Below are positions 27,856 to 38,941 of a stretch of DNA of 64,000 nucleotides, in pieces; positions within the stretch are counted from its first letter, which is position 1, and every line of letters begins with the position of its first letter. A program made the translations under genes and the position numbers. The notes below the pieces were generated by a model, which was not told the origin of the DNA, searched no databases, and saw only the letters and a program-made list of their open reading frames with translations. Source of the stretch: Tomocerus qinae (lineage: Eukaryota > Arthropoda > Collembola > Entomobryomorpha > Tomoceridae); contig CM034546.1 in the NCBI GenBank assembly GCA_020055645.1, positions 136,235,875-136,299,874 of the forward strand, given 5' to 3'.

Positions 27856-30800
27856 TCATTGTTCTTTTAATTCTTTTCGGTGGTAGTATATGACAGAAAT
27901 AAACCATACAGCAAACATAACGGAAATAAAGTTCATGCTAAATTTAAACCAATTAAATGCAATTGCAAACGAGGTCACGTAACAGGCAATGCTGACAATC
28001 AACAAAATTGTTTCGAAGATTATCCAAATTTTCATCAGGTACGTCGATTCCTGTAAAATTTAAAATTAACAATTTTAGTTCTGGTAAACTCTATTTTAAG
28101 GGCGGAACATTTTGTGAAATTTTTCAGCTTGATGAAATTCAATATTAGCTAACGATACCTGTCGAATTGCATATAGAAGAATGATTCCAAGAACAATGGA
28201 CACAACTCCCATGATAAGCCAGGCCCCAGCAATGACAAGGAGTATTATTGCAACATAATATACATCTAGAATAACAAGTATATAAAGCGACATTATCGTA
28301 TTGCTAATTCTTATATATCCCATTATTAATATAATCAGGAAAGAATGCCAGCCGTTATTAACTACACTATTTCAAACGTTAGTCACCAGGTCAGGAATGT
28401 TATTTAGAGAATTTGACAGCCCTGAAGTTTTCCTGAATAAGGCTAAAAAAGGCTTTGCTTGTGTTTCAAAGTCAAATGTATACAAATAATACACCTGCTT
28501 GTTCTGGTCCACTTCCTCTACTACTCTCTTGATGGACAATCAGTCCCAATCCTCCAGTAAGAAGGGAAGAAATAATTACCAGTAGTCCCCCAAGCTACAG
28601 AAAAATGAAAAATTCACGTTATTTTAACAATTCTGTATTGAAATACCAGAATAAAAATGAGTATAATTAGGACATACTTCAAAAAAATATTTTGTATCCA
28701 AAAGAATTATTATTCCATCTACTAACCTATAAATCATCTTACAGCGTTCTTTTGGCAAAACCATAATTACCCTTTTACAATTTCTTTAACTAGTTGCAAC
28801 AGAAGAGTCGGCCCTAACTTTTGCGCGGCCCAGAGCAAAATGACACAGTAAGGCCCTATCAAGTTTTATCACTACAAAAAACGAAGTAAATAGTAAGAAT
28901 TGCTTTTGTGGATTTTTATTACCCTGTTAATATATAGCCAAAAAATAATTAAGCAAAATCACAAACCCTTATTCAAACAGTGTAATAATATGAATTCAAC
29001 CTATGTCTACCGGGAACCTACCAGGCGTCTGCAGGCGAGAGGCTCTTGGTATTTGCCTAGCTTCTCTATGTGATTGGACAGGCTATGAGCAGAATTGTCG
29101 TCTGTAGGTTCAGTAACAGCGCCAGGCATCGGAAATCTCTTGCAACCTGGTTCATACTTTCCCACTGGGTAAACTGCCAAGGGGGGTCTAATGGGCGAAT
29201 CTTGTACTTTTTCTGGGGGGTGTAGGTGGGGGCGCGCCCCGTAAGGGGCGCGAAATTTTTTTGAAAAGGGGGCGCAGCGGTATAGGAAAACGACCATGAA
29301 ATTTTTTATCAGTGATAAACAAACGCTGCCTTAAATGTCAATATTTTGTTTGAAGTATTTGCACCTTTACTAAAAATTAGGTATAAATGAGCATCACAGA
29401 GATTTTTGGACACATTTCATCATATATGCACAAAATCCAGCCAAGCACGTATACAGAATTGAGTTTTGGAGGTGGCTAAGATTTCCAATAGATATTTTCA
29501 TGATATATATTCGCGCGTAGCGCGAAAAATTTTTGGCATTTTTTGACTGAAATGAGTCTAAAATGGCCTAAAAATGGTAAATAATCGCGCGGAGCGCGAA
29601 ATTTTTTGCCATTTTAAGAAAAAATTCTCTTTTTCATGGATTTCGAAAGCCCATCTCTCTATACGTCCTTGAATCCAGCACGTCCCGCTGATATTAAAAC
29701 AGTAATAATAAAATGTTTCAAAACATTAAAAATTAATAATGCATTTTCAGCGTATCATTTAAATTTTGTTATTCATATTTAATTTGAAGTCGGCCAGGAG
29801 GGGTAGGCTTCTCTTTTTTGTGAGTTTAAGGTCTCCTGGCCGACGAAGTCGGCCAGGGGGGGGTCTCGATACTTCTTAGGCCAAAGGGGGTACCTGGCCG
29901 ACTTCGTCGGCCAGGGGGGGTCTCCGTACATTACAGCATACCTAGGTGGGAAAGTATGACCTGGTTGCTGTGGAAATCGACTTTCGCCCTACCCACACTA
30001 TGTCCCACCCCAAAAGTAGGAGGAGCTTACTTATTTTCTGGCTCGGGGGCGTGGCTAGTGGGCGGAGCTAAAGTGTGGAAAACAGCCAGTGTGCGGGGTT
30101 CGTTACACTGGAAATGAAATTTATTTCGATGCCTGAACAGCATAATATTATTCTAATATACATACCTAAATAGTTTACAGTACAGTAGCGGAATTTAAAT
30201 GTTTTGGAAAACCGGTAGGATATCTGCTTAGAGTAAACAAACAAAGCTAGTACTCTATTTTATAATACTCGTGAACGAGCTTTGCAAAATAACCATATTA
30301 TGCAGTCTAACAGTGTTATCTAAAGTGTAGTATCTGCCAGAGTTTAGAACTAGGTTATGTTTGATGGATGGAACCTTGGAAATATTGCTCTTAACATTTA
30401 TTTTATACAAGGAAGAAAGAAATCTTTTGATTACAAGATTTGCTTCTACAATATGACTTGTAAATTCACCATCAAGAGTTTTAATTATTAAGTGTCAAGC
30501 GTTTAATTGCTCCTTGGGATATTAATTTGAAAAAATTGGATTTGAATTACAAATGTTCATCCCCAACAATGGCATGAATATATATAACCATCACTGTAAC
30601 TGGAAGTAAGTGAGAACATTTCTTTCAGGATAAAAATCCGAAGTATGTTCTCAGAAACTTGAATTATTTGTAACACCACCAGGGATGAAATAGGCAACAT
30701 TTTGCATTTTTGCCTAACAAAATTAGCAAAGATTTGCTTTTTTGGTTATTTTAAATAATTCAAATAAGTTGAAATTTTTTATATGTTATAAAATTTATAG

Positions 30801-31292
30801 GAGTTTATTTTATACTGTGAAAAGGATGTTTGTAACAACCTCAAAGTCAATCACAATAAAGGGAACTGGAGTGGAGGGAGGCCATTTGCTGTGCCAAACA
30901 AAAAGTGAACTAAGGATTTTTGCTTCCTGAACGAACTATTTAGCCTATCTCCACTTTTCGTTTTGTGTGCGGAATAGCTTAAGCACCATATACAAGTGGA
31001 GATAGGTTATTTTGTACACAAAACTAAAAGGAAAAGTGGTAGGCTATTTTGTACACAAAACGAAAAGTGGAAATAGGCTAAATGGTTCCTTAAGGGGCGA
31101 TTTTACAGATATTTCTTGATTTTGTATATAATTTTTTTTAAAATTTTATTAGCACTAACTATTAACTTAATTATTATAATAAAATACCACAGTTTTGAGG
31201 AATCAATTTCAAGAACTTACTATTTCAAGAACCCCGATGATAACTCCTCCAGTTTTAAGAGAGCAACAACAGCATAGATCTGGCGTCGACAT
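27856..31292 (-). CDS. Four-helix membrane protein, DUF4728-like
   Basis: Four exons (31292-31221, 28594-28495, 28361-28159, 28050-27856) join in frame to 189 residues. The N-terminus carries a four-cysteine run (CCCC, residues 7-10) followed by SLKTGGVIIGVLEI, then a first helix (GGLLVIISSLLTGGLGLI), two more in exon 3 (MSLYILVILDVYYVAIILL and LIMGVVSIVLGIILLYAI) and a fourth in exon 4 (NFISVMFAVWFISVIYY). Cysteines plus TGxxIIGxLxI followed by four helices is the pattern of the arthropod DUF4728 tetraspan family, whose role is unknown. Exon 3 uses a weak acceptor (AATAGTGTAG), the least certain junction. The first intron (2.6 kb) is filled with repeats. Confidence 0.75.
29140..30090. repeat. 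GC-rich fold-back repeat block in tetraspan intron 1
   Basis: GCAACCTGG-TCATACTTTCCCAC at about 29143 reappears inverted at about 29947-29969, marking the arms of a larger fold-back. Inside are G-runs and repeats of GCGCGAAA-type sequence (29240-29600), and two copies of the palindrome CCTGGCCGAC-GTCGGCCAGG (about 29835 and 29899) that differ only in the central bases. The composition is far more GC-rich than the surroundings. The open frame 29007-29297 is not a gene. Confidence 0.6.
30929..31092. repeat. Hairpin element near tetraspan exon 1
   Basis: TTTAGCCTATCTCCACTTTTCGTTTTGTG-type left arm (about 30938-30966) is matched inverted at the right (CACAAAACGAAAAGTGGAAA, about 31055-31074). 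A partial internal copy lies between. It is intronic, about 160 bp, non-coding. Confidence 0.6.
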
Positions 31293-33087
31293 TTTTCAAA
31301 AATTATTTATTGGAGAAGGCTAAAGCCAAGAAAAAAAGTATTGTTACACACAATTCAATAGCAACATAGGAAATGAGACGGAAATCTTTTTTTGCACTGA
31401 GATAACGACTCGGGAGAAAAAACGGGTGATAATGAACTCTCCCGTTCCATAGGTTTGACGTTAACCAGACGTGGTGGTTAAAAGAAACGGTTGTATTTAG
31501 GTTGTAACGAGATGTTGATGTTGGAATGGAAAATGCAAACATTTTACATAATATTGTGCATGCTCTTAAGCATTGTATCTGTTACTTTCATTCATCATTT
31601 CCTCTCCCTACTACTGTGTTCAGAGTGTTTACCCAACTTCATTCCTTATTTATAACTTTCTGTTGCCCCAACTGCTATTAAAGTCAAAATAAGCTTTTTA
31701 CATATTGACGTCAACTTACAAAATAACCTTGAAACAAAATAAATGGCTTTGGGCATGCAGATAGTGTAAAATGTAACGTAAATTCCATACTAATTTCTCA
31801 ACAATTTAATATTTTTGAGAGTATATAATAAATATAATAGACAATGCAATGCATTGGTTTCAAACTATTAGAACCTTCAACAATATTTTTACATTCATCA
31901 GTGCCGGCCGACACATATCACAAGGCCCTGGCAAGATTGCACGTGAAAACCGCCACTAATAAAAGCGCGGTGACGTCAGTAACTTCTGTTCGACTATGTA
32001 CATTTATAATAGTTAACGGTATGGTTACTAGCGGGGTAACTTTGGCATACACTTTGTGTGTGTTAATTAGGATTAGAGTGTAGCCCGTATTTATTTACCA
32101 AAAGTCTTCAAAATTTCCAAAAAGTGGCGAAAGGGAAATATCTGGAACTTGATGCTCAGGACAATTAAAAAATCACTTCATTTTGAATTACAGCGTTAGC
32201 AGGAAAGCATGATTCCGAGAATTTGTAAAATCGTACAAATGCAACAAATACGCCATAAAAAGAAAACAAAATGAGGGCGAGCATGAGGCACTTTTTTGAA
32301 TTTGTGTCTAGAAATTCAGTACCTTTTTTGGAGTACCATTTTAGTTCTCTGTCATGCATTGACTTTTGCATTCCGTGTTGCTACTGTCAACTGTTGCTGC
32401 ACTGTATTCCACTCCTCGTCTTTCTGTGCGAATTTATCATCAGAATTCTATTTCAGCCGGTTTTTTTTTACATTTTTCCCACCCACCCGGGTAAAAGGAC
32501 CAAAAAGGGCAAAAGTCCCCAAAATTTGAAAACTTTGCGCCAATGTTTGCATGCTTTATTGTATTATTTAGCCTCATTTTGACTTTTGCCCAATTTTGCC
32601 CACTAGCCACCTCACAATTTACCCACTTTATTTATTATTTAGCCCATTTTGCCCCCTATCCACCTAACCACTACCCACCGGCTAGTTGAACTCTGTTTAT
32701 CATTAACGTGTTAGGTTGCATGTTGACTCCCGTGACTGAAATAAGTCCTAGTATAATAGTATACTACACACATGGAATTTGGCGTGTCTCTCATCGACAT
32801 TGTAATAATATGCAATTGGATGTACATATTAAATACGATTGATTTCAGATAGCCTAGATAAAAGGTGGACTATGAAATACAACTAAAATTATTATTTTCT
32901 ATAGCGAAATTATACTATTATAATCATTATTAGAAATGGAATACGTAATTGGACCTGAATAAACAGGTAAATGCCAATTGTAAGCCTTCACGAACCTGAT
33001 TTAAATATTCCTAAAATTAAATGTCTAAAACCCCAGTTTAATTTCAAGATGTAGAGTGACTGAAAAAAGCACTCTGCATTTTTTGAG
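31293..33087. other. Intergenic with MITE half-copy and a possible relic exon
   Basis: Contains a half copy of the 11.2-kb MITE (32030-32212). On the minus strand at about 32448-32356 there is a charged frame (DDKFAQKDEEWNTVQQQLTV) ending at TGA that looks protein-like, next to a hydrophobic frame at 32371-32165; neither could be tied to a gene. A TTTTGCCC-rich low-complexity run lies at 32470-32680. Confidence 0.4.
32030..32212. mobile_element. Half copy of the 11.2-kb MITE family
   Basis: GCGGGGTAACTT, then CACTTTGTGTGTG, GGATTAGAGTGTAGCCCGTA and CCAAAAAGTGGCGA follow the left arm and centre of the element at 11170-11345. The right arm is missing. Confidence 0.65.
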
Positions 33088-34488
33088 ATGGCTCAAATTG
33101 TTTTCGCTGGCTTGTCAATCTTATTTATTTTTATCAACTATTGGGTCCAAAATAACGTGATTAGTAACCTGTTTGCTATTAAGCCAAACAATGTCAACAT
33201 TACGGACAACCAAAGGTGATTAATTTATTCAACATTTCCAAACTCCTTGTAATTATATTCTACTCAAAATATTGTGATATGGCGATTCGCTAAAAGACTA
33301 TAGAATATTTTTTAAATGTAATGTCACCAACAGTTTCTACCAAGTAGTATGCAAAAAGTATATTCTCATGAAAAACTAAATTGGTCAATTTTTTTCGTGC
33401 AGAACTCTAGCAGTTCATAATGAGCAAAATCATCAAATTCATTTTACATAAAAACCAATATAATTTGCAATGGCGCCAGGCATTAAAATTGATTTAATTT
33501 TTGAAATGCATAATAATTATATCCGATATTCTTTTTTAAATTCCATTTATGAACATTTAGGGCAGTGGAGGAAGTTAACGAGCCTGAATTAAATGCGACT
33601 TTGGGTGTGATGTACGTTGAAGTAAACAACAATAACTTTCTCAACGTTGGATGCTACACCGTTAATGATGAGCCTTTATTTGACATTGCAATAATATTCG
33701 CAGCCAACATCAATTACGACGTTGCCGAACAAAGAGCTATTCTCCACTTCAATGAAAACGTGGCTAGAGTTCTAGAAAATGCCGAGGAATTTATCCGTCC
33801 TATACAGGCCAAAGGGATTAAAGTTTTACTATCTATTCTTGGTAACCACGATGGGGTGGGGATATGCAATTTCCCCACCCAAGAGGCAGCCCGTGATTTT
33901 GCAGTTCAGTTAAATTCCGCTGTGGAGCGCTACGGATTGGATGGAATCGACTTTGATGATGAATATGCCGACTACGGAAAGAATAACGAGACTGGAAACC
34001 CAAACCTATTCTCTTTTGTTTACCTGTTGAAGGAATTACGGAGTCTGATGCCGAACAAGATCATTTCATTTTACTACTACGGACCGGCAAAGCATAGACT
34101 GAGCTATAATGGCATTAATGCAGGGGATTACTTGGACTACAGTTGGAATGCTATGTACGGAATGTTTTCTCCTCCAAAGGTTCCGGGACTTGATAAAAGT
34201 CGACTTGCTCCTGCAGCGACATGGGTGAATAGGACAACTGCCAAACAGGCACAAGCAATGGCGACCCGTACGGTTAACAAGGGCTATGGCGTTTATCTCT
34301 ACTACGATTTGCGGGACACTGACGTCAACAATTATCTCTCCGGTATCTCTGACAGGCTCTACGGACAGAATTCTACTCTTTCTAATGGATGCCTTGCATC
34401 TTGGCGACCAAAAAACCCAAATGCCACTGAAAACATTGAAATACCTCAAGCCTATTTACTTCCTCTTCGAGAATTCAATCGTCGGTAA
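33088..34488 (+). CDS. Endo H-like GH18 endo-beta-N-acetylglucosaminidase
   Basis: Two exons (33088-33215, 33561-34488), phase 2, give 351 residues. Exon 1 supplies a signal peptide or anchor (IVFAGLSILFIFINYWV). The body matches bacterial endo-beta-N-acetylglucosaminidase H, which cuts the chitobiose core of high-mannose N-glycans: LLSILGNHDGVGICNF, then GLDGIDFDDEYADYG (the GH18 DxxDxDxE signature, D170 to E177; Asp175 and Glu177 correspond to the catalytic pair), MPNKIISFYYYGPA, YSWNAMYG, VNKGYGVYLYYDL and a final RLYG. A C-terminal tail of about 50 residues is extra. The family is chiefly bacterial (Streptomyces-type), so an intron-bearing copy with an animal-type leader suggests horizontal transfer. 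Possible substrates are fungal or yeast mannoproteins in food. The reading frame is intact. Confidence 0.9.
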
Positions 34489-35544
34489 ATCTACTCTTGT
34501 CTTGGCATGCCTGTAAGAGCATTTGGAATAATAGTCTTGATTTGGTAACTTTCTTCCAGGTCTCGTCCTGGGTATAAATACATTGTAACTTTGTTTTCTC
34601 AGTGACTAATAAATCAGTCGCTTAGAAAGAAATTTGAAACCTATTATGCCAAAATTTGACCTCGCAGTTTAAATTTCAACATAGTACTTAATTGGTTTTA
34701 CATAAATTACTATCAGATTATACGCTTCTAAAAGTGAATTGATTTTGTATGGCTGTAATTCGTGTGTGATAATTGGTAAAGTTTGTTATATCGAATGCGT
34801 CTTTTCATAATTTTTAATTGTTTAATTACATTTTAGGGTGATAATTGTTTTTAACTCAGCATGGTATAGGCCTTTAATGCATGTCAGAATAAAATGGTAT
34901 TAAAAGCATGCGTGTGCTTTCTAAGTAGCAACGTGAAACTTACAAAAAATACGAAAATACTGATTTTAGCAAATACTGTCGCAACTCAATATTTGCAAAC
35001 GATTTTTCCTTGCAATGAAGATGAGAATGTCGTTCCAGAATTATTTTAATGTACGAATATAGCCTATCGTGTGCCTTATTATATTCTTTAAGTTGATACT
35101 TGTAATTACATTTTGACCTGCTTCAAAAAAGGTACTTGAATGCAGACTTTGACCAATCGAACAAATGAAATGGTTTTACGTGGCTTACCATTGATTGTTT
35201 TCGTGCTGACTTATGACTGAGTGTTCATATATAATTATTATTGCTATTAATCGTAAGCGCAATGGTCTGACAAATAAAATTATAATAATAGGATACATAC
35301 TTTTTGCATTTTTTTGAATTGTATCTTTATTTAACTAGAATTACATTTTATTATTTAGTATTTTTATTGTGCAATCAAAAAGGCGTATTAAATTGGAATT
35401 CAGTCCAGATTGCAATTGGTTCGGATTAGAGTGTGAGAGAACATTTATTGTGTCCCCAAAATGTTGGTGCTAAAATAACCATTAATAATCGTATTAAGTG
35501 AGCGTGAAACTCAAAATCGTCTAGTGTACCTAAAATAACTATTA
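34489..35544. other. Intergenic; contains one copy of a 35-bp repeat
   Basis: No firm gene. At 34891-34925 lies a 35-bp sequence (with ATGGTATTAAAAGCATGC) repeated exactly at 36601-36635. Its ATG opens a 51-codon frame (34894-35049) starting MVLKACVCFLSSNVKL. Polyadenylation-like AATAAA strings follow the Endo H-like gene. Confidence 0.4.
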
Positions 35545-35993
35545 CTATTTCTTAGTTCCAAAGAAGTTATTTATTTTAAGTATTTCCGTGGACTTACAGG
35601 CACATTTTTTTTGACAACATTGGTGATCGAAATCACATTTATCTCCTATACCGATACAGGTCTGGAGTGGCCTACAATGATTGAAATTAGTTAACTTTCC
35701 TCGAATGAAAATCTAAAATTAAAATACAGAAACTTACTTCTTCTGTCTTGGTACCATCGGTCTGCCATCGTAGTTACCAAAGTTGCCATAGTCATCGTAA
35801 TACTGTCCACTTACAATGACAGTTGATACGGCAAAGGCAATCAGAAAAGTCAGGATGAGTTCACTGGGAATTAAAAATATACGAAGATTAAATTGACATT
35901 GAAAGAAAACATTACAAAGTTACAATCCACATTTTTGGGTAATATTGGTTGCAGTTTTATTTATTAAATGTGTACATAAAATTACGTTCTCAT
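35545..35993 (-). CDS. Secreted inhibitor-cystine-knot (knottin) peptide
   Basis: Three exons (35993-35986, 35863-35738, 35671-35545) give an 86-residue precursor with GT-AG borders. The first coding exon is only eight bases. A signal peptide is followed by a Tyr/Asp/Gly-rich propeptide (QYYDDYGNFGNYDG) that ends in basic residues, a likely processing site. The last exon holds six cysteines in the order C-x6-C-x5-CC-x3-C-x-C, the framework of inhibitor cystine knots, then a short lysine-containing tail. Peptides of this fold include antimicrobial, protease-inhibitory, signalling and venom peptides; nothing here says which. The eight-base exon is the weakest point of the model. Confidence 0.7.
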
Positions 35994-36603
35994 TTTTAAT
36001 GAATTTCTTCGAATTTGAAGCTAAAGCAAAACTTAGCAGATTAATGGAATTAATATTTGAAAAATGTTGCTTTTATACCAACATTATAAGTTCACAATAA
36101 TAAGCCATTATCATTAGCCTTTAATGTAATTTTATTGTTTGGTAATGCCCATTATCGTATAACCCGTATGTCAATTTTGCAATTGAAACTATTATATTCT
36201 ACTCAATAAACAAAATATCACTCCTCTTTACACAAAATACCCTTGATGACTTCAATGACAATTATGTATTGAATAATATTAACCTCGTCCATTCAGTTTT
36301 TACTTTCGAAATGAAAGTTTAACATTTACACTGTCCCATTGTTTCTTTTTATACGTTTTATTAGGCACAAATCCAGGGTGAAGAGAAAAATTAATTATTG
36401 CAAAACATATTTTCTGATATTTGGAAAAAACTTCAATTGTTCGCTACGCCCGTCGCCTCCATCAGATACTTGCTTGCGTTATATAAACCTCTTAATGCTT
36501 AAAAATGGACTACCCAAATGAACAATTCAATTATGACAACTAAAGTTTTAATTTAGGATTGTACTGCATTTCATCATTAACAAACATATCACGTCAGTAT
36601 AAA

Positions 36604-36701
36604 ATGGTATTAAAAGCATGCGTGTGCTTTCTAAGCATTTTCCCACTACTATTTGTAAGAGCTGTATATTTTATTATGCTTAAAATTACATCTGACATCA
36701 A
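36604..36701 (+). CDS. Possible first exon of a secreted protein
   Basis: An ATG opens a strongly hydrophobic leader (MVLKACVCFLSIFPLLFVRA) running to a GT donor at 36702 (GTACAT). The first 11 codons are identical to the frame at 34894, as though a signal-peptide exon was duplicated. No following exon was identified, so this is tentative. Confidence 0.25.
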
Positions 36702-36986
36702 GGTACATATAATTCCTAAATGTTTATTTCCGAATGGCATTATGTGTGCAGGGCAATGAGAAACTGGAAAATAAAAAACCCTTAAGAAATGTGGCATTTT
36801 ACCATTTTGGTAATTAATTTATATTTGAGTTTTCCAAAATGGGCATATTTTAATGACCATTTTCTTAAACCATTGAAGCCACTGATAAATTAGACATGAA
36901 ATGACAGAATTAAAAGTTCCCATGCAAAAATAGCTTGCATGTGGTCGCCATCAATGATCACCTTAAAAATGTTTTAAGATTGCTTT

Positions 36987-37315
36987 GACACGGGGAACAA
37001 AAAAGGACCTTTTTTGCCTTTTTTACAAAAAAGGCACAAGTACGATTTTAAAAAGGCAGTTTTTTTGCCTTTTACATTTTTTGCCTTTTGTACAAAAACG
37101 GTAGAAGTAAGATTTTTAAAAGGCAGATTTTTGCCTTTTTACCTTTTTTGTTGTATCAGGGTGCCTTTTTTACTTCCACTTAACATGTAAATAAGGTAAA
37201 AAATGACTGCTTCTTTAGAAAAAGGTAAAAAATGACTGCTTTTTTAGAAAAAGGAGTACTTTTTAAATTTTTTGTAAAAAAGGAGTCCGTTTTTGGTTCC
37301 CTACTTTGACATTAT
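36987..37315. repeat. Fold-back element of the GCCTTTTT type
   Basis: The ends TTGACACGGGGAACAAAAAAGG and (inverted) GTCAAAGTAGGGAACCAAAA flank alternating TTTTTGCCTTTT and AAAAAGGCAAAA tracts. Related stretches occur at 23484-23565 and in the first intron of the GH16 gene (57790-58022), so it is a dispersed family. Confidence 0.6.
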
Positions 37316-37466
37316 TACTCATACTCATTAGTTTTATTTCGTTTTAGCAGCAAATATTTAAATCTTTATCTATGTGATTTTTGTGTAAAGCCCCTTGTAT
37401 GACAAAAAACTTTGGGGATATGTATAATTGTGAACGGTGCGGGTTACAAAATGCTAGGCACCTAAA

Positions 37467-37624
37467 TAAGCCTCTCCTACAATTGCTTTCTGGTCACCAG
37501 TTGAAGTGAATCTCAGTAGATGGAAATATAGTATTTTCAGGCTTTTTTAATGTATTATTCTCTACCTCCATCTACTGAGATTCACTTCAACTGGTGACCA
37601 GAAAGCAATTGTGGGAAAGGCTTA
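37467..37624. repeat. Nearly perfect 58-bp hairpin
   Basis: Two 58-nt arms (37467-37524 and 37567-37624) pair with only two mismatches, both near the base; the inner 44 bp or so are perfect. The loop is 42 nt. The arms contain GGTCACCAGTTGAAGTGAAT. No coding frame. Confidence 0.8.
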
Positions 37625-38941
37625 TAGATAACATGCATAACTTTATTTCAATTCTGAGTAAAATGGCTTATTATGATGGATAATTATTATTGTACTATAA
37701 CATTATTACTAAAAATAAACTAAAAATATACAAGGTACCTAAATATGGTTAATTAAATATTGTATGACAATAAATGAATAAATTTGTGTTATTCAACCAA
37801 TCCCCCTTGTTTAATTTTTCCAGTTACATTTCACTAATTGCTGCGTTTTGATTGCAAATAAGAATGTCTCAAAGAATTTAGAATTGAAAATATATTGTTA
37901 AGGCACGTATCCAGAAATTTGGCCAAGGGTGCCGCAAACAAAAAATAATGACAAAAATAGGGAAAAGTTTTGGGAAAAAAGCTTCTCATCTTCAACTTTA
38001 AGCATTTCAACTTCACCTTAAATTAAGATATAAATATAATATTTAATGAATGCAGAGCTTAGCTCAAATTGTTATCTTTATAGCTAAAGCTGACTGTTTG
38101 TTGTTTACATTTGGCACCTTCATTTGAAGAATTTGCTATTAATGTCTTTCTTAATGTCCCCATTCTATTCTAATATTGATGTCAGTCTGTAGACGGCTAT
38201 TAAAGTTTAAAATTCATGGAGCAAACGTCCAAATGACAAAAACGATATACTAGATATATATTTAATTAATAGCAGTCAGCAATGTTAGCCAATGTGAGTA
38301 AATTATTAATTTTGTTGATGGCCTATTGTTCTTCATTTGACATTTTAGTATATAACATACAAAACAGACTTACGTAAGCACAAAGTACATAGAATACTAG
38401 AATACATTTTGCCTACTTAATTTGGACATTCAAACCAGATCTAAAGCCGTCGAATACAAAATAGAATTTAATATTATATACCAATCGAAGAATTGTCAGT
38501 TTAATGTTCAAGTTCAGGTATGAATCGATGAAAGTATAAAAATTTAAAGTTGATAGTCGCCAAATAAAACATAAATAAGTTTACCGCAGTGTTATAGCAT
38601 TTCATTTGTAATTCATTGTTATAGTCATGAATTGTTCGTACCGTAAGCTAAGTCGCTATGCTGACAGTTATAAACTTATAAAGAAGCAGGTAGACAGACC
38701 TCTTTGCTGAATATTTATAAATTGCCCACAAAAATGAATTCTAAATAATGATTCCCTACTTGCCCAAGCAAAGAAATTTAAAAATATTTTTGTTTATTCC
38801 CAATTGGGAGGTCGAAGGAGGATGAACTATATATAGCACTACATAAGCAAAATTTAATACTAATATCTGGAATCAAAAACTAAAGTTTAGAAATATTTCT
38901 AACAGGGCTTAACTGTGCTTTGCTGTAATTAGCATATACAA

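Larger units (their letters stand above)
35994..38941. other. Intergenic, repeat-rich
   Basis: No firm gene. Contains the second copy of the 35-bp repeat (36601), a possible signal-peptide exon (36604), a fold-back element of TTTTTTGCCTTTT type (36987-37315) and a nearly perfect 58-bp hairpin (37467-37624). The last 300 bp precede gustatory receptor 2. Confidence 0.5.

Noticed and set aside
29007-29297. 96-codon minus frame, proline-rich
   Set aside because: Sits in a GC-rich repeat block inside an intron; no homology-like motif.
31303-31542. 79-codon minus frame ending in a hydrophobic segment
   Set aside because: Lies immediately upstream of the tetraspan ATG, has no leader or partner exon, and probably belongs to its 5' untranslated region.
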